Assembly (NCBI RefSeq): GCF_000964085.1
Contig: NZ_JZRB01000035.1
Coordinates: forward strand, 1 to 64,000
Length of the DNA: 64,000 nucleotides
Direction of reading: 5' to 3'
Origin: Luteibacter yeojuensis
Lineage (GTDB): Bacteria > Pseudomonadota > Gammaproteobacteria > Xanthomonadales > Rhodanobacteraceae
A program made the translations under genes and the position numbers. The notes under the pieces were generated by a model, which saw only the letters and a list, made by a program, of their open reading frames with translations, was not told the origin of the DNA and made no database searches. Every line of letters begins with the position of its first letter. Within the stretch, counting starts at the first letter, position 1. Below are positions 54,459 through 63,887 of this stretch, in pieces.

Positions 54459-55015
54459 GCGGGCTGGTAGCGGCCGGCGAGGTACTCGCGGGCCATGAAG
54501 AGGGCGGCGATGGAGCGGCCCTCGGTGACATCGTCGCGCGCCAGCAGCTCGTGGAGTGCATCCAGGCGCCACGGCACCACTTCCAGTTCCTCGGGCTCGT
54601 CGCCCTGCAGGCGCTCGGGGTAGAGATCTTCGGCCAGCACCACGTGCGCCAGGTGGGTCATGTAGGACGGCGACAGCGACAAGGTGCCGAGGATCTTCAG
54701 CTTGCGCGCACCGTAGCCCACTTCTTCCTTCAGTTCGCGGTTGGCGCCCTGCTCGGTGGTCTCGTCCTGGTCGAGGCGGCCCTTGGGCACCCCCAGCTCG
54801 TAGCGATCGACGCCGACGCCGTACTCGCGCACCAGCAGCACGGTGTCGGCATCGCGCATGGCCACGATGAGCACCGCGCCGAAACCGCTGCCCTTCAGGC
54901 GCTCGTACGTGCGGCGCTCGCCGTTGGAGAATTCGAGGTCGACCTGCTCCGCCTTGCGGAGGGGGCTATCGGGCGCGTCGCGCGTGGCGAGGATGGTGGG
55001 GCGCTTGTTCATCAC
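54455..55015 (-). CDS. nudE: ADP compounds hydrolase NudE
   Basis: This 186-residue Nudix hydrolase has a perfect Nudix box GX5EX7REUXEEXGU at about residues 78-100 (G...E...RELKEEVGY). It degrades ADP-ribose, NADH and diadenosine polyphosphates. NudE naming follows its operon position with cysQ and similarity of N-terminal sequence NKRPTILATRD. It overlaps hisN and cysQ by 4 nt each. Confidence 0.88.
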   Translation of the reverse strand: MMNKRPTILATRDAPDSPLRKAEQVDLEFSNGERRTYERLKGSGFGAVLIVAMRDADTVLLVREYGVGVDRYELGVPKGRLDQDETTEQGANRELKEEVGYGARKLKILGTLSLSPSYMTHLAHVVLAEDLYPERLQGDEPEELEVVPWRLDALHELLARDDVTEGRSIAALFMAREYLAGRYQPA

Positions 55016-55797
55016 GCGATTGTAGCGCCGCGCAGCCGTTCGAGCGCCGTGGCGTGGATCGCGGGCGTGCCGGCGAGCACATCACGGCTGGCGAGCCCCA
55101 GCGCGCCACCGTCGAGCTGCGTGAAGACGCCGCCCGCTTCGCGGACGATGACGGCCAGCGCGGCCACGTCGAGGATACTGACATCGGATTCCAGCACCAG
55201 GTCGAGGCCGCCGCGTGCCAGCAGGTGGTAGTGGCAGAAATCGCCATAGCCACGGATACGGTTGCTCTCGCGGATGAGTTCGCCCAGCACGCCCCAGCGC
55301 GCATCGGCGGTAAGCGTCTTGACGTTGCCCGTGGAGAGCGCGGCCTGCGCGAGCGCCTGCGTGCCCGCCACCTGCACGCGTTCGCCGTCGAGCCACGCGC
55401 CGCGGCCCTTCACCGCCCACATGCGCTCGCCGTACACCGGCGCGGACGACACGCCCAGCACCAGTTCACCGTGGTGCATCAGCGCGATCTGCGTCGAGAA
55501 GAACGGCGTGCGGCGCACGAAGCTCTTGGTGCCGTCGAGCGGGTCGACCAGCCAGAGCCATTCGCGCGTGGTGTCATCGGCGCCGTACTCCTCGCCATAG
55601 ATGCCCGCCTCGGGCAGCGCCGCGGCGAGGATGCCGCGGATGGCCAGCTCGCTTTCGCGATCGGCCACCGTCACCGGCGTGTCATCGCCCTTGGTGATGA
55701 CATCGACGCCGGCGCGCCAGTAGTGCTGGATGATCTCGGCTGCCGCGCCCGCGGCGTCGCGGGCGGCGGAAAGGGCCTTGTCGAGCGTATCGGTCAT
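55012..55797 (-). CDS. hisN: Histidinol-phosphatase, inositol monophosphatase family (HisN)
   Basis: This 261-residue protein has metal motifs IYGEEYG, LVDPLDGTKSFVRRTPFFSTQIALM and DVSILDVAALAVIVREAGG. The family includes HisN histidinol phosphatases and general inositol monophosphatases; the sequence around FSTQIAL and SILDVAALA favours HisN. It overlaps gspN by 4 nt. Histidine genes are not nearby, so the name is likely but not certain. Confidence 0.82.
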   Translation of the reverse strand: MTDTLDKALSAARDAAGAAAEIIQHYWRAGVDVITKGDDTPVTVADRESELAIRGILAAALPEAGIYGEEYGADDTTREWLWLVDPLDGTKSFVRRTPFFSTQIALMHHGELVLGVSSAPVYGERMWAVKGRGAWLDGERVQVAGTQALAQAALSTGNVKTLTADARWGVLGELIRESNRIRGYGDFCHYHLLARGGLDLVLESDVSILDVAALAVIVREAGGVFTQLDGGALGLASRDVLAGTPAIHATALERLRGATIA

Positions 55798-56567
55798 GGG
55801 GATACCGCGGGGGCGAGCCCGGCCTTGCGGGCCAGGGAAACGGAGCCGTCCGGCCGCACGGGGCCAAAACGGGCGATGAGGTGGGTGAGCGCGGTATCGG
55901 CGATGCGCGGCACCAGCGCGCCCTCCATGCGCCAGCCCAGTGGCGATGCGGCCACGCGCGCATCGACGGCCAGCGAGCCTTCGCCATCGTCTTTCAGCGT
56001 GGCATGCAGCACGCCACCGGCCGACGACGCCTTGAAGGCGATGCCACCCAGGGTGACGTGGCCCTCGGGGGTTTTGACGGCGGCGGCGCGCCAGGCCACG
56101 TCGGCGTCGAGCGTGACCGGCCAGTTGCCTTGCAGGTCGGCCTGGGGAACCTTGCCCTCGACCACGCCCACCGGCACCAGCTCGCGGGGCAGCCCCGGGC
56201 TGGCGAGCGCCGCGGCATCGAGGCGGAAATCGACGTCGCGCCACTGCACGCGGTCGGCCTCGGTGCGATCCATGTGGCCGTCGAAGCGGCCCGCGCGGCC
56301 ATCGAGGTGGATGTCGAGGTGGGTGCGGCCGAGGATCACGTCGCGGCCGAGGGTCCAGGTGGCGGCGCCGAGTTCAAGCCCCTCCTGGGTCATGACGCGC
56401 CCGGCGCGGCCGTTCCACACGGTGCCCGAGAGATCGTCCAGCACCACGCCACGGGCTCGCTGCACGACGAACGGCACCGCCACGCTTGCCGGCAGGAACC
56501 AGTAGAAAAGGCCGGTGGCGAGCACCAGCACCAGGACAAGCAGGCCGATCCGGCGGAACCACTTCAC
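55794..56567 (-). CDS. gspN: Type II secretion system protein N
   Basis: This 257-residue inner-membrane protein has one N-terminal span (VKWFRRIGLLVLVLVLATGLFYWF) and a periplasmic domain with VQRARGVVLDDLSGTVWNGRAGRV and GNWPVTLDADVAW, matching GspN. It belongs to the type II secretion machinery, yet no other gsp gene is adjacent. It starts at GTG 56567 after an AAGAGGT/GGAG site and overlaps hisN by 4 nt. It is the first gene of this operon and is divergent from bioA. Confidence 0.82.
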   Translation of the reverse strand: MKWFRRIGLLVLVLVLATGLFYWFLPASVAVPFVVQRARGVVLDDLSGTVWNGRAGRVMTQEGLELGAATWTLGRDVILGRTHLDIHLDGRAGRFDGHMDRTEADRVQWRDVDFRLDAAALASPGLPRELVPVGVVEGKVPQADLQGNWPVTLDADVAWRAAAVKTPEGHVTLGGIAFKASSAGGVLHATLKDDGEGSLAVDARVAASPLGWRMEGALVPRIADTALTHLIARFGPVRPDGSVSLARKAGLAPAVSP

Positions 56568-56623
56568 TCCAGTACCTCTTGGCGAAACTTGAGGACACGG
56601 CGCGGCGGGGCGATGATGGGCGG

Positions 56624-57967
56624 ATGACCGACGCCTTTGTAGCCCGCGACCTCTCCGTCCTCTGGCACCCGTGCACCCAGATGCACGACCACGAAACCCT
56701 CCCCATGGTACCTGTCGCGCGTGGCGAAGGGGCATGGCTGGTCGGCACCGATGGCCAGCGCTACCTCGATGCCGTGAGTTCGTGGTGGACCAACCTGTTC
56801 GGCCATGCGGAGCCACGCATCGCCGGCGCCCTGAAGGACCAGCTCGACCGCCTCGAACACGTCATCTTCGCCGGCTTCACCCATGAACCGGCCGTGGAGC
56901 TGGCCGAGGAACTGGTGCGCATCACGCCGCCCGGCCTCGAGCGCGTGTTCCTGGCCGATAACGGTTCGGCCGCCATCGAGGTGGCGCTGAAGATGAGCTT
57001 CCACTACTGGCTCAACCGCGGCCACGGCGAGAAAACCCGTTTCATCGCGCTCACCGGCAGCTACCACGGCGAGACGCTGGGGGCGCTCTCGGTCAGCGAC
57101 GTGGCCCTGTACCGCAAGACGTACGCCCCGTTGCTGCTCACGCCGACGCTGGCGCCCTCGCCCGATGCCTACGAAGGCGAACCCGGCGAAACGCCCGGGG
57201 AAACCGCCACGCGCCGCCTCGGCGAGATGCGCGCGATCCTCGAGCGCCATGCGCATGAAACCTGCGCCGTCATCGTCGAGCCACTCGTGCAGTGCGCCGG
57301 TGGCATGCGCATGTACCACCCGTCGTACCTCACGGGCCTGCGCGCGTTGTGCGACGAATTCAACGTGCACTTCATCGCCGACGAGATCGCCGTGGGCTTC
57401 GGCCGCACGGGCACGCTGTTCGCATGCGAGCAGGCTGGCGTATCGCCCGATTTCATGTGCCTGTCGAAGGGCCTCACCGGCGGCTTCCTGCCGCTGTCGG
57501 CCGTGGTCACCACGCAGGACGTGTACCAGGCGTTCTACGCCGAATACGCGGCGGGCAAGGCCTTCCTGCATTCGCACAGCTACACGGGCAACCCGCTGGC
57601 ATGCCGCGCCGCGACGGCCACGCTGGCGATCTTCCGCGACGACCCGGTGCTCGAACGCAACCGCGAGCTCGCCGCGCACATGGCGGCGCGCATCGCGCCG
57701 CTGCGCGACCACCCGCATGTGGCCGACGTGCGCCAGACAGGCATGATCGCCGCCATCGAGCTGGTGGCCGACAAGGCCACCCGCACGCCCTTCCCCGCCG
57801 GCGACCGCCGCGGCATGCGCGTGTACCGCCATGGGCTGGAGAACGGCGCGCTGCTGCGGCCGCTGGGCAACATCGTCTATTTCATGCCGCCCTATGTGAT
57901 CCGCGAGGACGAGATCGATTTCATGGTCGATACGGCCATCGCCGGTATCGCGAAGGCCGTGGCCTAG
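56624..57967 (+). CDS. bioA: Adenosylmethionine-8-amino-7-oxononanoate aminotransferase
   Basis: This 447-residue class III aminotransferase has LWHPCTQMHDHET, the BioA-specific N-terminal motif, YHGETLGALSVSD, FIADEIAVGFGRTG, and PLP lysine in LSKGLTGGFLPLS. It makes 7,8-diaminopelargonate for biotin, using SAM as amino donor. It starts at MTDAFVARDL. The stop overlaps the convergent isomerase stop as CTAG. bioB, bioF and bioD are not in the window. Confidence 0.95.
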   Translation: MTDAFVARDLSVLWHPCTQMHDHETLPMVPVARGEGAWLVGTDGQRYLDAVSSWWTNLFGHAEPRIAGALKDQLDRLEHVIFAGFTHEPAVELAEELVRITPPGLERVFLADNGSAAIEVALKMSFHYWLNRGHGEKTRFIALTGSYHGETLGALSVSDVALYRKTYAPLLLTPTLAPSPDAYEGEPGETPGETATRRLGEMRAILERHAHETCAVIVEPLVQCAGGMRMYHPSYLTGLRALCDEFNVHFIADEIAVGFGRTGTLFACEQAGVSPDFMCLSKGLTGGFLPLSAVVTTQDVYQAFYAEYAAGKAFLHSHSYTGNPLACRAATATLAIFRDDPVLERNRELAAHMAARIAPLRDHPHVADVRQTGMIAAIELVADKATRTPFPAGDRRGMRVYRHGLENGALLRPLGNIVYFMPPYVIREDEIDFMVDTAIAGIAKAVA

Positions 57968-58590
57968 ATCCGCGACAGGCCCACGGGCAACGCGCCCAGG
58001 CGGGCCATCTCGCCCTCGGCGAACATGCCGGGGTCGTCGAGGTAGGCCATGGCGAAGTCGTGGGCATCGGCGCCCCAGAACAGCTCGCCATCGATGACCA
58101 GCGTGGGCACGCCGAACAGTTTGTCGCGCATGGCGTGTTCAAAATTCGCCTGCAGGGTTTCCTTCACCTGCGGCGTGCCCAGTGCCGCGCGCACGTCGGT
58201 GATGCCGAACGAGGCCGCGAGTGGCGCCAGCGCCTCGGGCGTATCCGCCGCGCGGCCGTGGGCCCAGATCCATTCGTAGATGGCACCCACCGCTTCCACC
58301 GTGTTGCCCGCCGCCACGCACAGGCGCAGCGCAGGCAGCGGGTTGAACGGGTGGCTTGGCGGGAAGCGCAGCGGCATGTGGGCCTGCCGCGCGCGCCACA
58401 GGGCGTAGCGATAGGTGAATTCGCGTTTGCACGGGATCTCGGCGGGCCCGAGGTGGTTCATCTGCTTGAGCAGCGCGCCGAACAACATGGGCCGCAGGGC
58501 GACCTCGCGGCTGGCGGCCAGCTCGCGGATGGCGGGCCATTGCAGCCAGCAGAACGGCGAGACGAAGTCGAAATACCAGGCGATGGGCAT
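57964..58590 (-). CDS. 2-hydroxychromene-2-carboxylate isomerase-like (DsbA-fold) protein
   Basis: This 208-residue thioredoxin-superfamily protein of the GST-kappa/HCCA isomerase type starts PIAWYFDFVSPFCWLQW with the catalytic Ser position, has GVPTLVIDGELFWGADA near residue 165 and an inserted helical domain. It lacks a CxxC, so it is not an oxidoreductase. In aromatic degraders the family isomerises naphthalene metabolites; here no such pathway is adjacent, so the real substrate is unknown. Confidence 0.88.
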   Translation of the reverse strand: MPIAWYFDFVSPFCWLQWPAIRELAASREVALRPMLFGALLKQMNHLGPAEIPCKREFTYRYALWRARQAHMPLRFPPSHPFNPLPALRLCVAAGNTVEAVGAIYEWIWAHGRAADTPEALAPLAASFGITDVRAALGTPQVKETLQANFEHAMRDKLFGVPTLVIDGELFWGADAHDFAMAYLDDPGMFAEGEMARLGALPVGLSRI

Positions 58591-58673
58591 GCAGGTGCTC
58601 CCAGGGCGTTGGCGTCGACGATAGCCGCCCGCGCAGGCCGGTACAATGGCGGTTCCGTGACACAGGCCCCCGC

Positions 58674-59408
58674 ATGCGCACCATCCGCATCCACGTCGAC
58701 CAGCCGCTGGCCACCGGCCAGCAGATCACCCTGCCCACGCAGGCCGGCGAGCACGTCGCCCGCGTGCTGCGCATGCAGCCGGGCGACCCTGTCGTGCTGT
58801 TCGCAGGCGATGCACCCATGGAATTCGATGCCACGCTGAGCGGTGTCGGCAAGCGCGAGGTCGTGGCGCTGGTGGGCGAAGGCCGCGCGCTGGCCAATGA
58901 ATCCCCGCTCGGGCTCACGCTGGCCCAGGGCGTGGCGCGCGGCGAGAAGATGGACCTGATCGTGCAGAAGGCCACCGAACTCGGCATCGCGCGCATCGTG
59001 CCGCTCATCACCGAGCGCTCCGAGGTGAAACTGGATGCCGCCCGCGCGGAGAAGCGCCTGCTGCACTGGCGCGCCGTGGCCGCCAGCGCGTGCGAGCAGT
59101 CGGGGCGCGCGGTGGTGCCGGTGATCGAGCCCGCCATCGCGCTGAACGCGTGGCTGGGTGCGCTGGGTGAAGGTGGGCCGATGCGGCTGGCCTTGTTGCC
59201 CGAAGGCACGAAGCGGCCCGCGGAGCTGGGCCTTGCCGGGGCCGCGCTCATCGCTATAGGGCCGGAAGGCGGCTTTGGCGAGCGCGACCGCGCGGCGCTG
59301 GCCGGTGCCGGGTTCACGGGGTTGAAGCTGGGGCCGCGCATCTTGCGTACCGAGACCGCGGGGCTTGCTGCCATCGCGATGTTGCAGGCCCTCTACGGCG
59401 ACGTTTGA
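58674..59408 (+). CDS. rsmE: 16S rRNA m3U1498 methyltransferase RsmE
   Basis: This 244-residue SPOUT-class enzyme has a PUA-like N-terminal domain and a knotted C-domain with IGPEGGFGERDRAAL and LGPRILRTETAGLAAIAMLQAL, the RsmE signature. It methylates U1498 of 16S rRNA with SAM. It is monocistronic, with a REP cluster 10 nt after the stop. Confidence 0.95.
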   Translation: MRTIRIHVDQPLATGQQITLPTQAGEHVARVLRMQPGDPVVLFAGDAPMEFDATLSGVGKREVVALVGEGRALANESPLGLTLAQGVARGEKMDLIVQKATELGIARIVPLITERSEVKLDAARAEKRLLHWRAVAASACEQSGRAVVPVIEPAIALNAWLGALGEGGPMRLALLPEGTKRPAELGLAGAALIAIGPEGGFGERDRAALAGAGFTGLKLGPRILRTETAGLAAIAMLQALYGDV

Positions 59409-59417
59409 TGCGCCGTC

Positions 59418-59514
59418 GTAGGAGCCCACACCCGTGGGCGACAGCTCTTCGCGAAAAGCTCTCGCCCACGGGTGTGGGCTCCTACTGCACTGTGGGAGCG
59501 CGCTTGCGCGCGAT
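59418..59514. repeat. REP cluster: inverted pair plus a third element
   Basis: GTAGGAGCCCACACCCGTGG at 59418 and its inverse ending CTCCTAC at 59485 form a hairpin. A GTGGGAGCGCGCTTGCGCGC element follows at 59492-59514. The cluster lies between convergent rsmE and the aldo-keto reductase gene. Confidence 0.88.
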
Positions 59515-59522
59515 GCTCTTGC

Positions 59523-60488
59523 TTACAGCGCGGCGTCGATCGTCGCCATCACGTCATCAGTGAGCAGCGGCACGGCATCCAGCGCCTTCAGGTTCTCCTC
59601 GAGCTGCCGCGGCTTGCTCGCGCCGAGGATCACCGTCGATACGTGCGGGTTCTTCAGGCACCACGCCAGCGCCATCCGCGCCAGGGGGATACCAAGGCCG
59701 TCGGCGATCGGCGCCAGCTTGCGTACGGTCTTGAGCGCCGCGCCATCGTTTTCCAGCAGCGCATCGCGTAGCCACGCGTAGTCCGGGTGGCCCAGGCGTG
59801 AATCGTCCGGCACGCCGTCGTTGTACTTGCCCGTGAGCAGGCCCGAGGCCAGCGGCGACCAGATGGTGGTGCCCATGCCGTGCGCGCGGTACAGCGGCGC
59901 GTAGTCCTTCTCGACGCGGTCGCGGTGCAGCAGGTTGTACTGCGGCTGTTCCATCGACGGCGCGATGAAGTGGTTCTCGCGCGCCACGCGGTGTGCTTCT
60001 TCGATCAGTTCGGCCGGCCACTCGCTAGTGCCCCAGTAGAGCACCTTGCCCTGGCGCACGAGCAGGTCCATGGCCATGACGGTTTCCGCCACCGGCGTAT
60101 CGGGGTCGGGCCGGTGGCAGAAATACAGGTCGAGGTAATCGACGCGCAGGCGCTCGAGCGCCTGGTGCGCGGCATCGAACACGTGCTTGCGCGAGAGGCC
60201 GCGCTGCGTGGGCTTCGGATCCGTGACCGCACCGAAATACACCTTGCTCGATACGCAGTACGCATCGCGCGGCAGGCGCAGGTCGGCGATGACATCGCCC
60301 ATGAGGCGCTCGGCGTCACCGGCGTTATAGGTCTCGGCGTTGTCGAAGAAATTGATGCCGTGGTCGTACGCCAGCGCGATGAGCTCGCGCGCGGCGGAGC
60401 GGCCGACCTGGCGGCCGAACGTGACCCACGCGCCATACGACAGTGCCGACAGCTTGAGGCCGGTGGTACCGAGGCGACGGTATTCCAT
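59523..60488 (-). CDS. Aldo-keto reductase, YghZ/potassium-channel beta-subunit type
   Basis: This 321-residue NADPH-dependent reductase has the catalytic set FFDNAETYNAG (Asp and Tyr), VSSKVYFG (Lys) and YLDLYFCHRPD (His). C-terminal cofactor residues lie in PHVSTVILGASKPRQLEEN. YghZ-like enzymes reduce aldehydes such as methylglyoxal. It is 9 nt beyond pgpA and on the same strand, so it may be the tail of the ribBA-to-pgpA operon. Confidence 0.9.
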   Translation of the reverse strand: MEYRRLGTTGLKLSALSYGAWVTFGRQVGRSAARELIALAYDHGINFFDNAETYNAGDAERLMGDVIADLRLPRDAYCVSSKVYFGAVTDPKPTQRGLSRKHVFDAAHQALERLRVDYLDLYFCHRPDPDTPVAETVMAMDLLVRQGKVLYWGTSEWPAELIEEAHRVARENHFIAPSMEQPQYNLLHRDRVEKDYAPLYRAHGMGTTIWSPLASGLLTGKYNDGVPDDSRLGHPDYAWLRDALLENDGAALKTVRKLAPIADGLGIPLARMALAWCLKNPHVSTVILGASKPRQLEENLKALDAVPLLTDDVMATIDAAL

Positions 60489-60497
60489 GGAGGGCTC

Positions 60498-61028
60498 CTA
60501 GACGAGCAGGAAACGGAACTGGTGAAGCACGACGTGCTGGATCGCGTAGAGCGCGATGCCCGCGAAGATACCGGCGATGACGTCATCGAGCATGACACCC
60601 ATGCCGCCTTTCACGCGTCGATCGAACCAGCCGATAGGCCAGGGTTTCCACACATCGAACAGGCGGAACAGGCCAAAGCCCAGCGGTATCCACGCGGCAC
60701 CGGGCACGGCGACCAGCGGCAGCAGGGCGATCCACTGCCCGACGAATTCATCCCACACCAGGCTGCGATGGTCGTCCACGCCGATGGTGCGGCCCGCCGC
60801 GTCGCAGGCCCACACGCCCAGCGCGAACGACAGCACGATGACCACCAGCCAGCCCCACGCCGAGAGCACGGGCCACAGCAGCAGCCACGGCACGAGGGCG
60901 GCCAGCGAACCGACGGTGCCCTGTGCCTTCGGGGCGAGGCCCGAGCCGAAGCCGGTAGCCACCCACCCGGCGGGCGTGGCCATGAGGCGGCGGCGTGCAG
61001 CCGGGTCGAGCGTGTACTTGGTGCTCAT
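60498..61028 (-). CDS. pgpA: Phosphatidylglycerophosphatase A
   Basis: This 176-residue inner-membrane protein has GFGSGLAPKAQGTVGSLAAL, VWDEFVGQWIAL with the catalytic acidic residues, and KGGMGVMLDDVIAGI. It dephosphorylates PGP to phosphatidylglycerol. It overlaps thiL by 4 nt; the nusB-thiL-pgpA order is conserved in gammaproteobacteria. Confidence 0.95.
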   Translation of the reverse strand: MSTKYTLDPAARRRLMATPAGWVATGFGSGLAPKAQGTVGSLAALVPWLLLWPVLSAWGWLVVIVLSFALGVWACDAAGRTIGVDDHRSLVWDEFVGQWIALLPLVAVPGAAWIPLGFGLFRLFDVWKPWPIGWFDRRVKGGMGVMLDDVIAGIFAGIALYAIQHVVLHQFRFLLV

Positions 61029-61975
61029 GCGAAGTGGTTCCAGCCCGCGCGCCGCGGCACGCGCGCTCCACCGGCGCCATCGAGGACGCGCACGCCGGCG
61101 CCTTCGACGATGCGGCCGATGCGCGTGGCGCCGCAGCCCACGCGGGCGAGATCGGCCGCGACCTCGCTGGCCTTGTCGGCGGGCACGGTGAAGCACAGCT
61201 CGTAATCGTCGCCGCCGGCCAGCGCGAAATCGATGGCGTCGGCGTCGTGGAAGTGCGTGAGCATGGCGGAGGACCGCGGCAGCAGCGCCGGGTCGATCTC
61301 GGCGCCCACGCCGCTTCGCGTGCAGATGTGGCCGAGGTCGGCGACGAGGCCATCGGAGACATCGACGCACGCCGTGGCGATGCCACGCAGTGCCTGCCCG
61401 GCGGCCACGCGCGGTGTCGGCCGGTTCAATCGCTCGACCAGCGCGGCATACGGCGCCGGGTCGGCTTCCGCCAGGCAGCGCAGGCCCGCGGCGGCATCGC
61501 CCAGCGTGCCGGTGACCATCACCGCGTCGCCCACGCGCGCGCCGGAGCGCAGCAGCGCCTGGCCGGGCGTGGTGAAGCCGTGCACGGTGACCGTGATGGT
61601 GAGCGGGCCACGCGTGGTGTCGCCGCCGATGAGGGCGAGGCGGTACGGCGTGGCCAGCTCGGCGAAGCCGCGGGCGAGGCCATCGATGAAGGGTTCCTCC
61701 GCCGCGGGCAGGGTCAGCGCCAGCAACGCCCACGCGGGCGTGGCGCCCATGGCGGCGAGGTCGGAGAGGTTCACCGCAAGCGCCTTCCAGCCGATGTCGG
61801 CGGCGGCCGTGCCCTTCGGGAAGTGCACGCCCTCGACGAGGGTGTCGACGGCGATGGCCAGCTCGCGACCCGCGGGCACGGCGACCACGGCGGCGTCGTC
61901 GCCGATGCCGAGCGCCACGTCATCGCGGGCGACATCGGTGTGCCGGCGGATGCGTTCGATGAGGTCGAATTCCAT
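61025..61975 (-). CDS. thiL: Thiamine-monophosphate kinase
   Basis: This 316-residue PurM-fold kinase has GIGDDAAVV, DTLVEGVHF, LSDLAAMGATPAW and ACVDVSDGLVADL. It makes thiamine pyrophosphate from TMP and ATP. It starts MEFDLIERIRR, 16 nt from nusB. Confidence 0.95.
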   Translation of the reverse strand: MEFDLIERIRRHTDVARDDVALGIGDDAAVVAVPAGRELAIAVDTLVEGVHFPKGTAAADIGWKALAVNLSDLAAMGATPAWALLALTLPAAEEPFIDGLARGFAELATPYRLALIGGDTTRGPLTITVTVHGFTTPGQALLRSGARVGDAVMVTGTLGDAAAGLRCLAEADPAPYAALVERLNRPTPRVAAGQALRGIATACVDVSDGLVADLGHICTRSGVGAEIDPALLPRSSAMLTHFHDADAIDFALAGGDDYELCFTVPADKASEVAADLARVGCGATRIGRIVEGAGVRVLDGAGGARVPRRAGWNHFA

Positions 61976-61991
61976 GCCGGCCCCGGACCGG

Positions 61992-62438
61992 TCAGCGCTT
62001 CTCGGCCGTACGCCAGTGCGTGGCCAGTTTGTCGAGCACGCCATTCACGTAGCTGTGGCCGTGGTCGGCACCGAAGCGCTTGGTGGCTTCCACCGCCTCG
62101 TTGATGACCACGCGGTAGGGCACGTCGGGGCGGTATTTCAGCTCGTAGGCACCCATGCGCAGCGCGGCGCGCTCGATCGGGTCGATCTGGGCCACGTCGC
62201 GGTCGACGAACGGCTTGATGCCCTCGTCCAGTTCCTTGACGTGCTGCTCGACGCCGCGGAGCAGGTCTTCGAAGTATTCCTGGTCGGCGACCTGCATGTC
62301 CTGCTCGTGGCGGAACTGCTCGATGACGCTGCCCATGCGGGCGCCGCCCACCTGCCAGGCATAGAGGGCCTGCAGGGCACGGCGGCGGGCGCGCGAGCGC
62401 GCGGCGAGGTCGATGCCGTGCGGAGGGGTGTTATTCAT
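61992..62438 (-). CDS. nusB: Transcription antitermination factor NusB
   Basis: This 148-residue all-helical NusB has [16 protein letters not shown] at the N-terminus and [29 protein letters not shown], the family signature. It binds boxA RNA with NusE in rRNA antitermination. It overlaps ribH by 4 nt. Confidence 0.95.
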   Translation of the reverse strand: MNNTPPHGIDLAARSRARRRALQALYAWQVGGARMGSVIEQFRHEQDMQVADQEYFEDLLRGVEQHVKELDEGIKPFVDRDVAQIDPIERAALRMGAYELKYRPDVPYRVVINEAVEATKRFGADHGHSYVNGVLDKLATHWRTAEKR

Positions 62439-62902
62439 TTGCCGAGTTTCGCATAGAGGTTGGACATTTCGATCGCGACCATGGCCGCGTCGGCGCCCTT
62501 GTTGCCCGCCTTGGTACCGGCACGCTCGATGGCCTGCTCGATGCTGTCGGTGGTGAGCACGCCGAAGGAGACCGGCACGCCCGAGGCGTAGGCGGCCTGC
62601 CCGAGGCCCTTGGCGGCTTCGCCGGCCACGTAATCGAAATGCGGGGTGGAACCGCGGATGACGGCACCGAGGCCGATCACGGCGGCGTACTTGCCCGAGG
62701 CGGCCACCTTGTGCGCGGCCTGGGCGATTTCCCACGCGCCGGGCACGCGGATGAGGTCGATCGCGTCGTCCTTCACGCCGTGGCGCACCAGCGTATCGCG
62801 CGCGCCTTCCACCAGCGGTTCGACCACGAACGCGTTGAAGCGGCCGGCGACGATGGCGAAACGGCCCTTGGGGGTGGCGAAATCGCCTTCGATGATCTTC
62901 AT
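62435..62902 (-). CDS. ribH: 6,7-dimethyl-8-ribityllumazine synthase
   Basis: This 155-residue lumazine synthase has [45 protein letters not shown] with the catalytic His, and [20 protein letters not shown]. It condenses the pyrimidine and dihydroxybutanone phosphate in riboflavin synthesis. It lies between ldcA and nusB. Confidence 0.96.
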   Translation of the reverse strand: MKIIEGDFATPKGRFAIVAGRFNAFVVEPLVEGARDTLVRHGVKDDAIDLIRVPGAWEIAQAAHKVAASGKYAAVIGLGAVIRGSTPHFDYVAGEAAKGLGQAAYASGVPVSFGVLTTDSIEQAIERAGTKAGNKGADAAMVAIEMSNLYAKLGK

Positions 62903-62945
62903 GGGGGTCCTTATGGGGCGTGGGGCCGCCGTGCGGCCGGGTATT

Positions 62946-63878
62946 TTACGGGGTTTTGGGGCGCGGGTGGCCGCTGAAGGCCAGGCTGGCCTGGCCGCCG
63001 GCCACGCGCAGCCGCCCGGGGGTACCGAACGGCAGGGTGAACTTGGTGGGGCCGTGGCCAAAGGGCAGGCCCCGCACGAAGGGGATGCCCGAGGCCGCGG
63101 CGACGCGCTCGAACGCCACGCCCAGGTCATAGCCGTTGTCGTATTCGGCCACGCGGCAGCTGGTGAAATCGCCCACCAGCACGGCCTTCTGCCGGCCGAG
63201 CACCCCTGCGTGCAGCAGGTGGTAGAGCATGCGTTCGACGCGGTACGGGGGCTCGGCGATATCCTCGATGAAGAGGATGCCGCCCTCGATCGACGGGAAA
63301 TACGCCGACCCGACCAGGCTGCCCAGCATGGCCAGGTTGCCGCCCCACACCGTGCCTTCCACGGCCAGGTCGGCCGATTCCGGGCTCTCCCACGTGGCCA
63401 CTGCCTCGTCGGCCGCCAGCGCGGCCCAGAACTGGCGCCACGTGAGCGGGTCGAGCTCGGGGGCGCCGAAGTCGGGGCCGAGCATGGGGCCACCCAGCGT
63501 CACCACGCCGCTGCGGGCGAGCAGCGCGCATTGCAGGGCGGTGAAATCGCTGTGCCCCACGAGGGCCACGGGCGCACCGCCGAGCCGTGCGCGCAGGCCG
63601 TCGTAATCGAGCAAAGGCAGCAGCGGATGCGCGCCATACCCGCCACGGATGGCGAGCACCACGTCGGGCAGCGGCTTCGACGCGTCGGCAAGGGCATTGA
63701 GGTCGGCGGCACGCTGGGCGTCGCTGCCGGCGAAGCGCAACTCGCGCCGCTGGAGCACCTCGCGGCCATGCACGCGGTGCCCCGCCGCCTCGAGTCGCTC
63801 GATGCCAATGCGCATCGCATCGGGGTTGTGCGGGTAGCCGGCGGGGGCGATCAGCTGGATATCGTAGTGGGCTGCCAT
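62946..63878 (-). CDS. ldcA: LD-carboxypeptidase (peptidoglycan recycling)
   Basis: This 310-residue S66-family peptidase has the nucleophile Ser in [11 protein letters not shown] (about residue 105) and an N-terminal [16 protein letters not shown]. The Glu/His pair lies in the C-terminal half ([16 protein letters not shown] and [12 protein letters not shown] regions). It removes the terminal D-Ala from tetrapeptides during murein recycling and so complements amgK-murU. It interrupts the usual ribBA-ribH adjacency, starting 9 nt after ribBA. Confidence 0.9.
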   Translation of the reverse strand: MAAHYDIQLIAPAGYPHNPDAMRIGIERLEAAGHRVHGREVLQRRELRFAGSDAQRAADLNALADASKPLPDVVLAIRGGYGAHPLLPLLDYDGLRARLGGAPVALVGHSDFTALQCALLARSGVVTLGGPMLGPDFGAPELDPLTWRQFWAALAADEAVATWESPESADLAVEGTVWGGNLAMLGSLVGSAYFPSIEGGILFIEDIAEPPYRVERMLYHLLHAGVLGRQKAVLVGDFTSCRVAEYDNGYDLGVAFERVAAASGIPFVRGLPFGHGPTKFTLPFGTPGRLRVAGGQASLAFSGHPRPKTP

Positions 63879-63887
63879 GGGTCAGGT

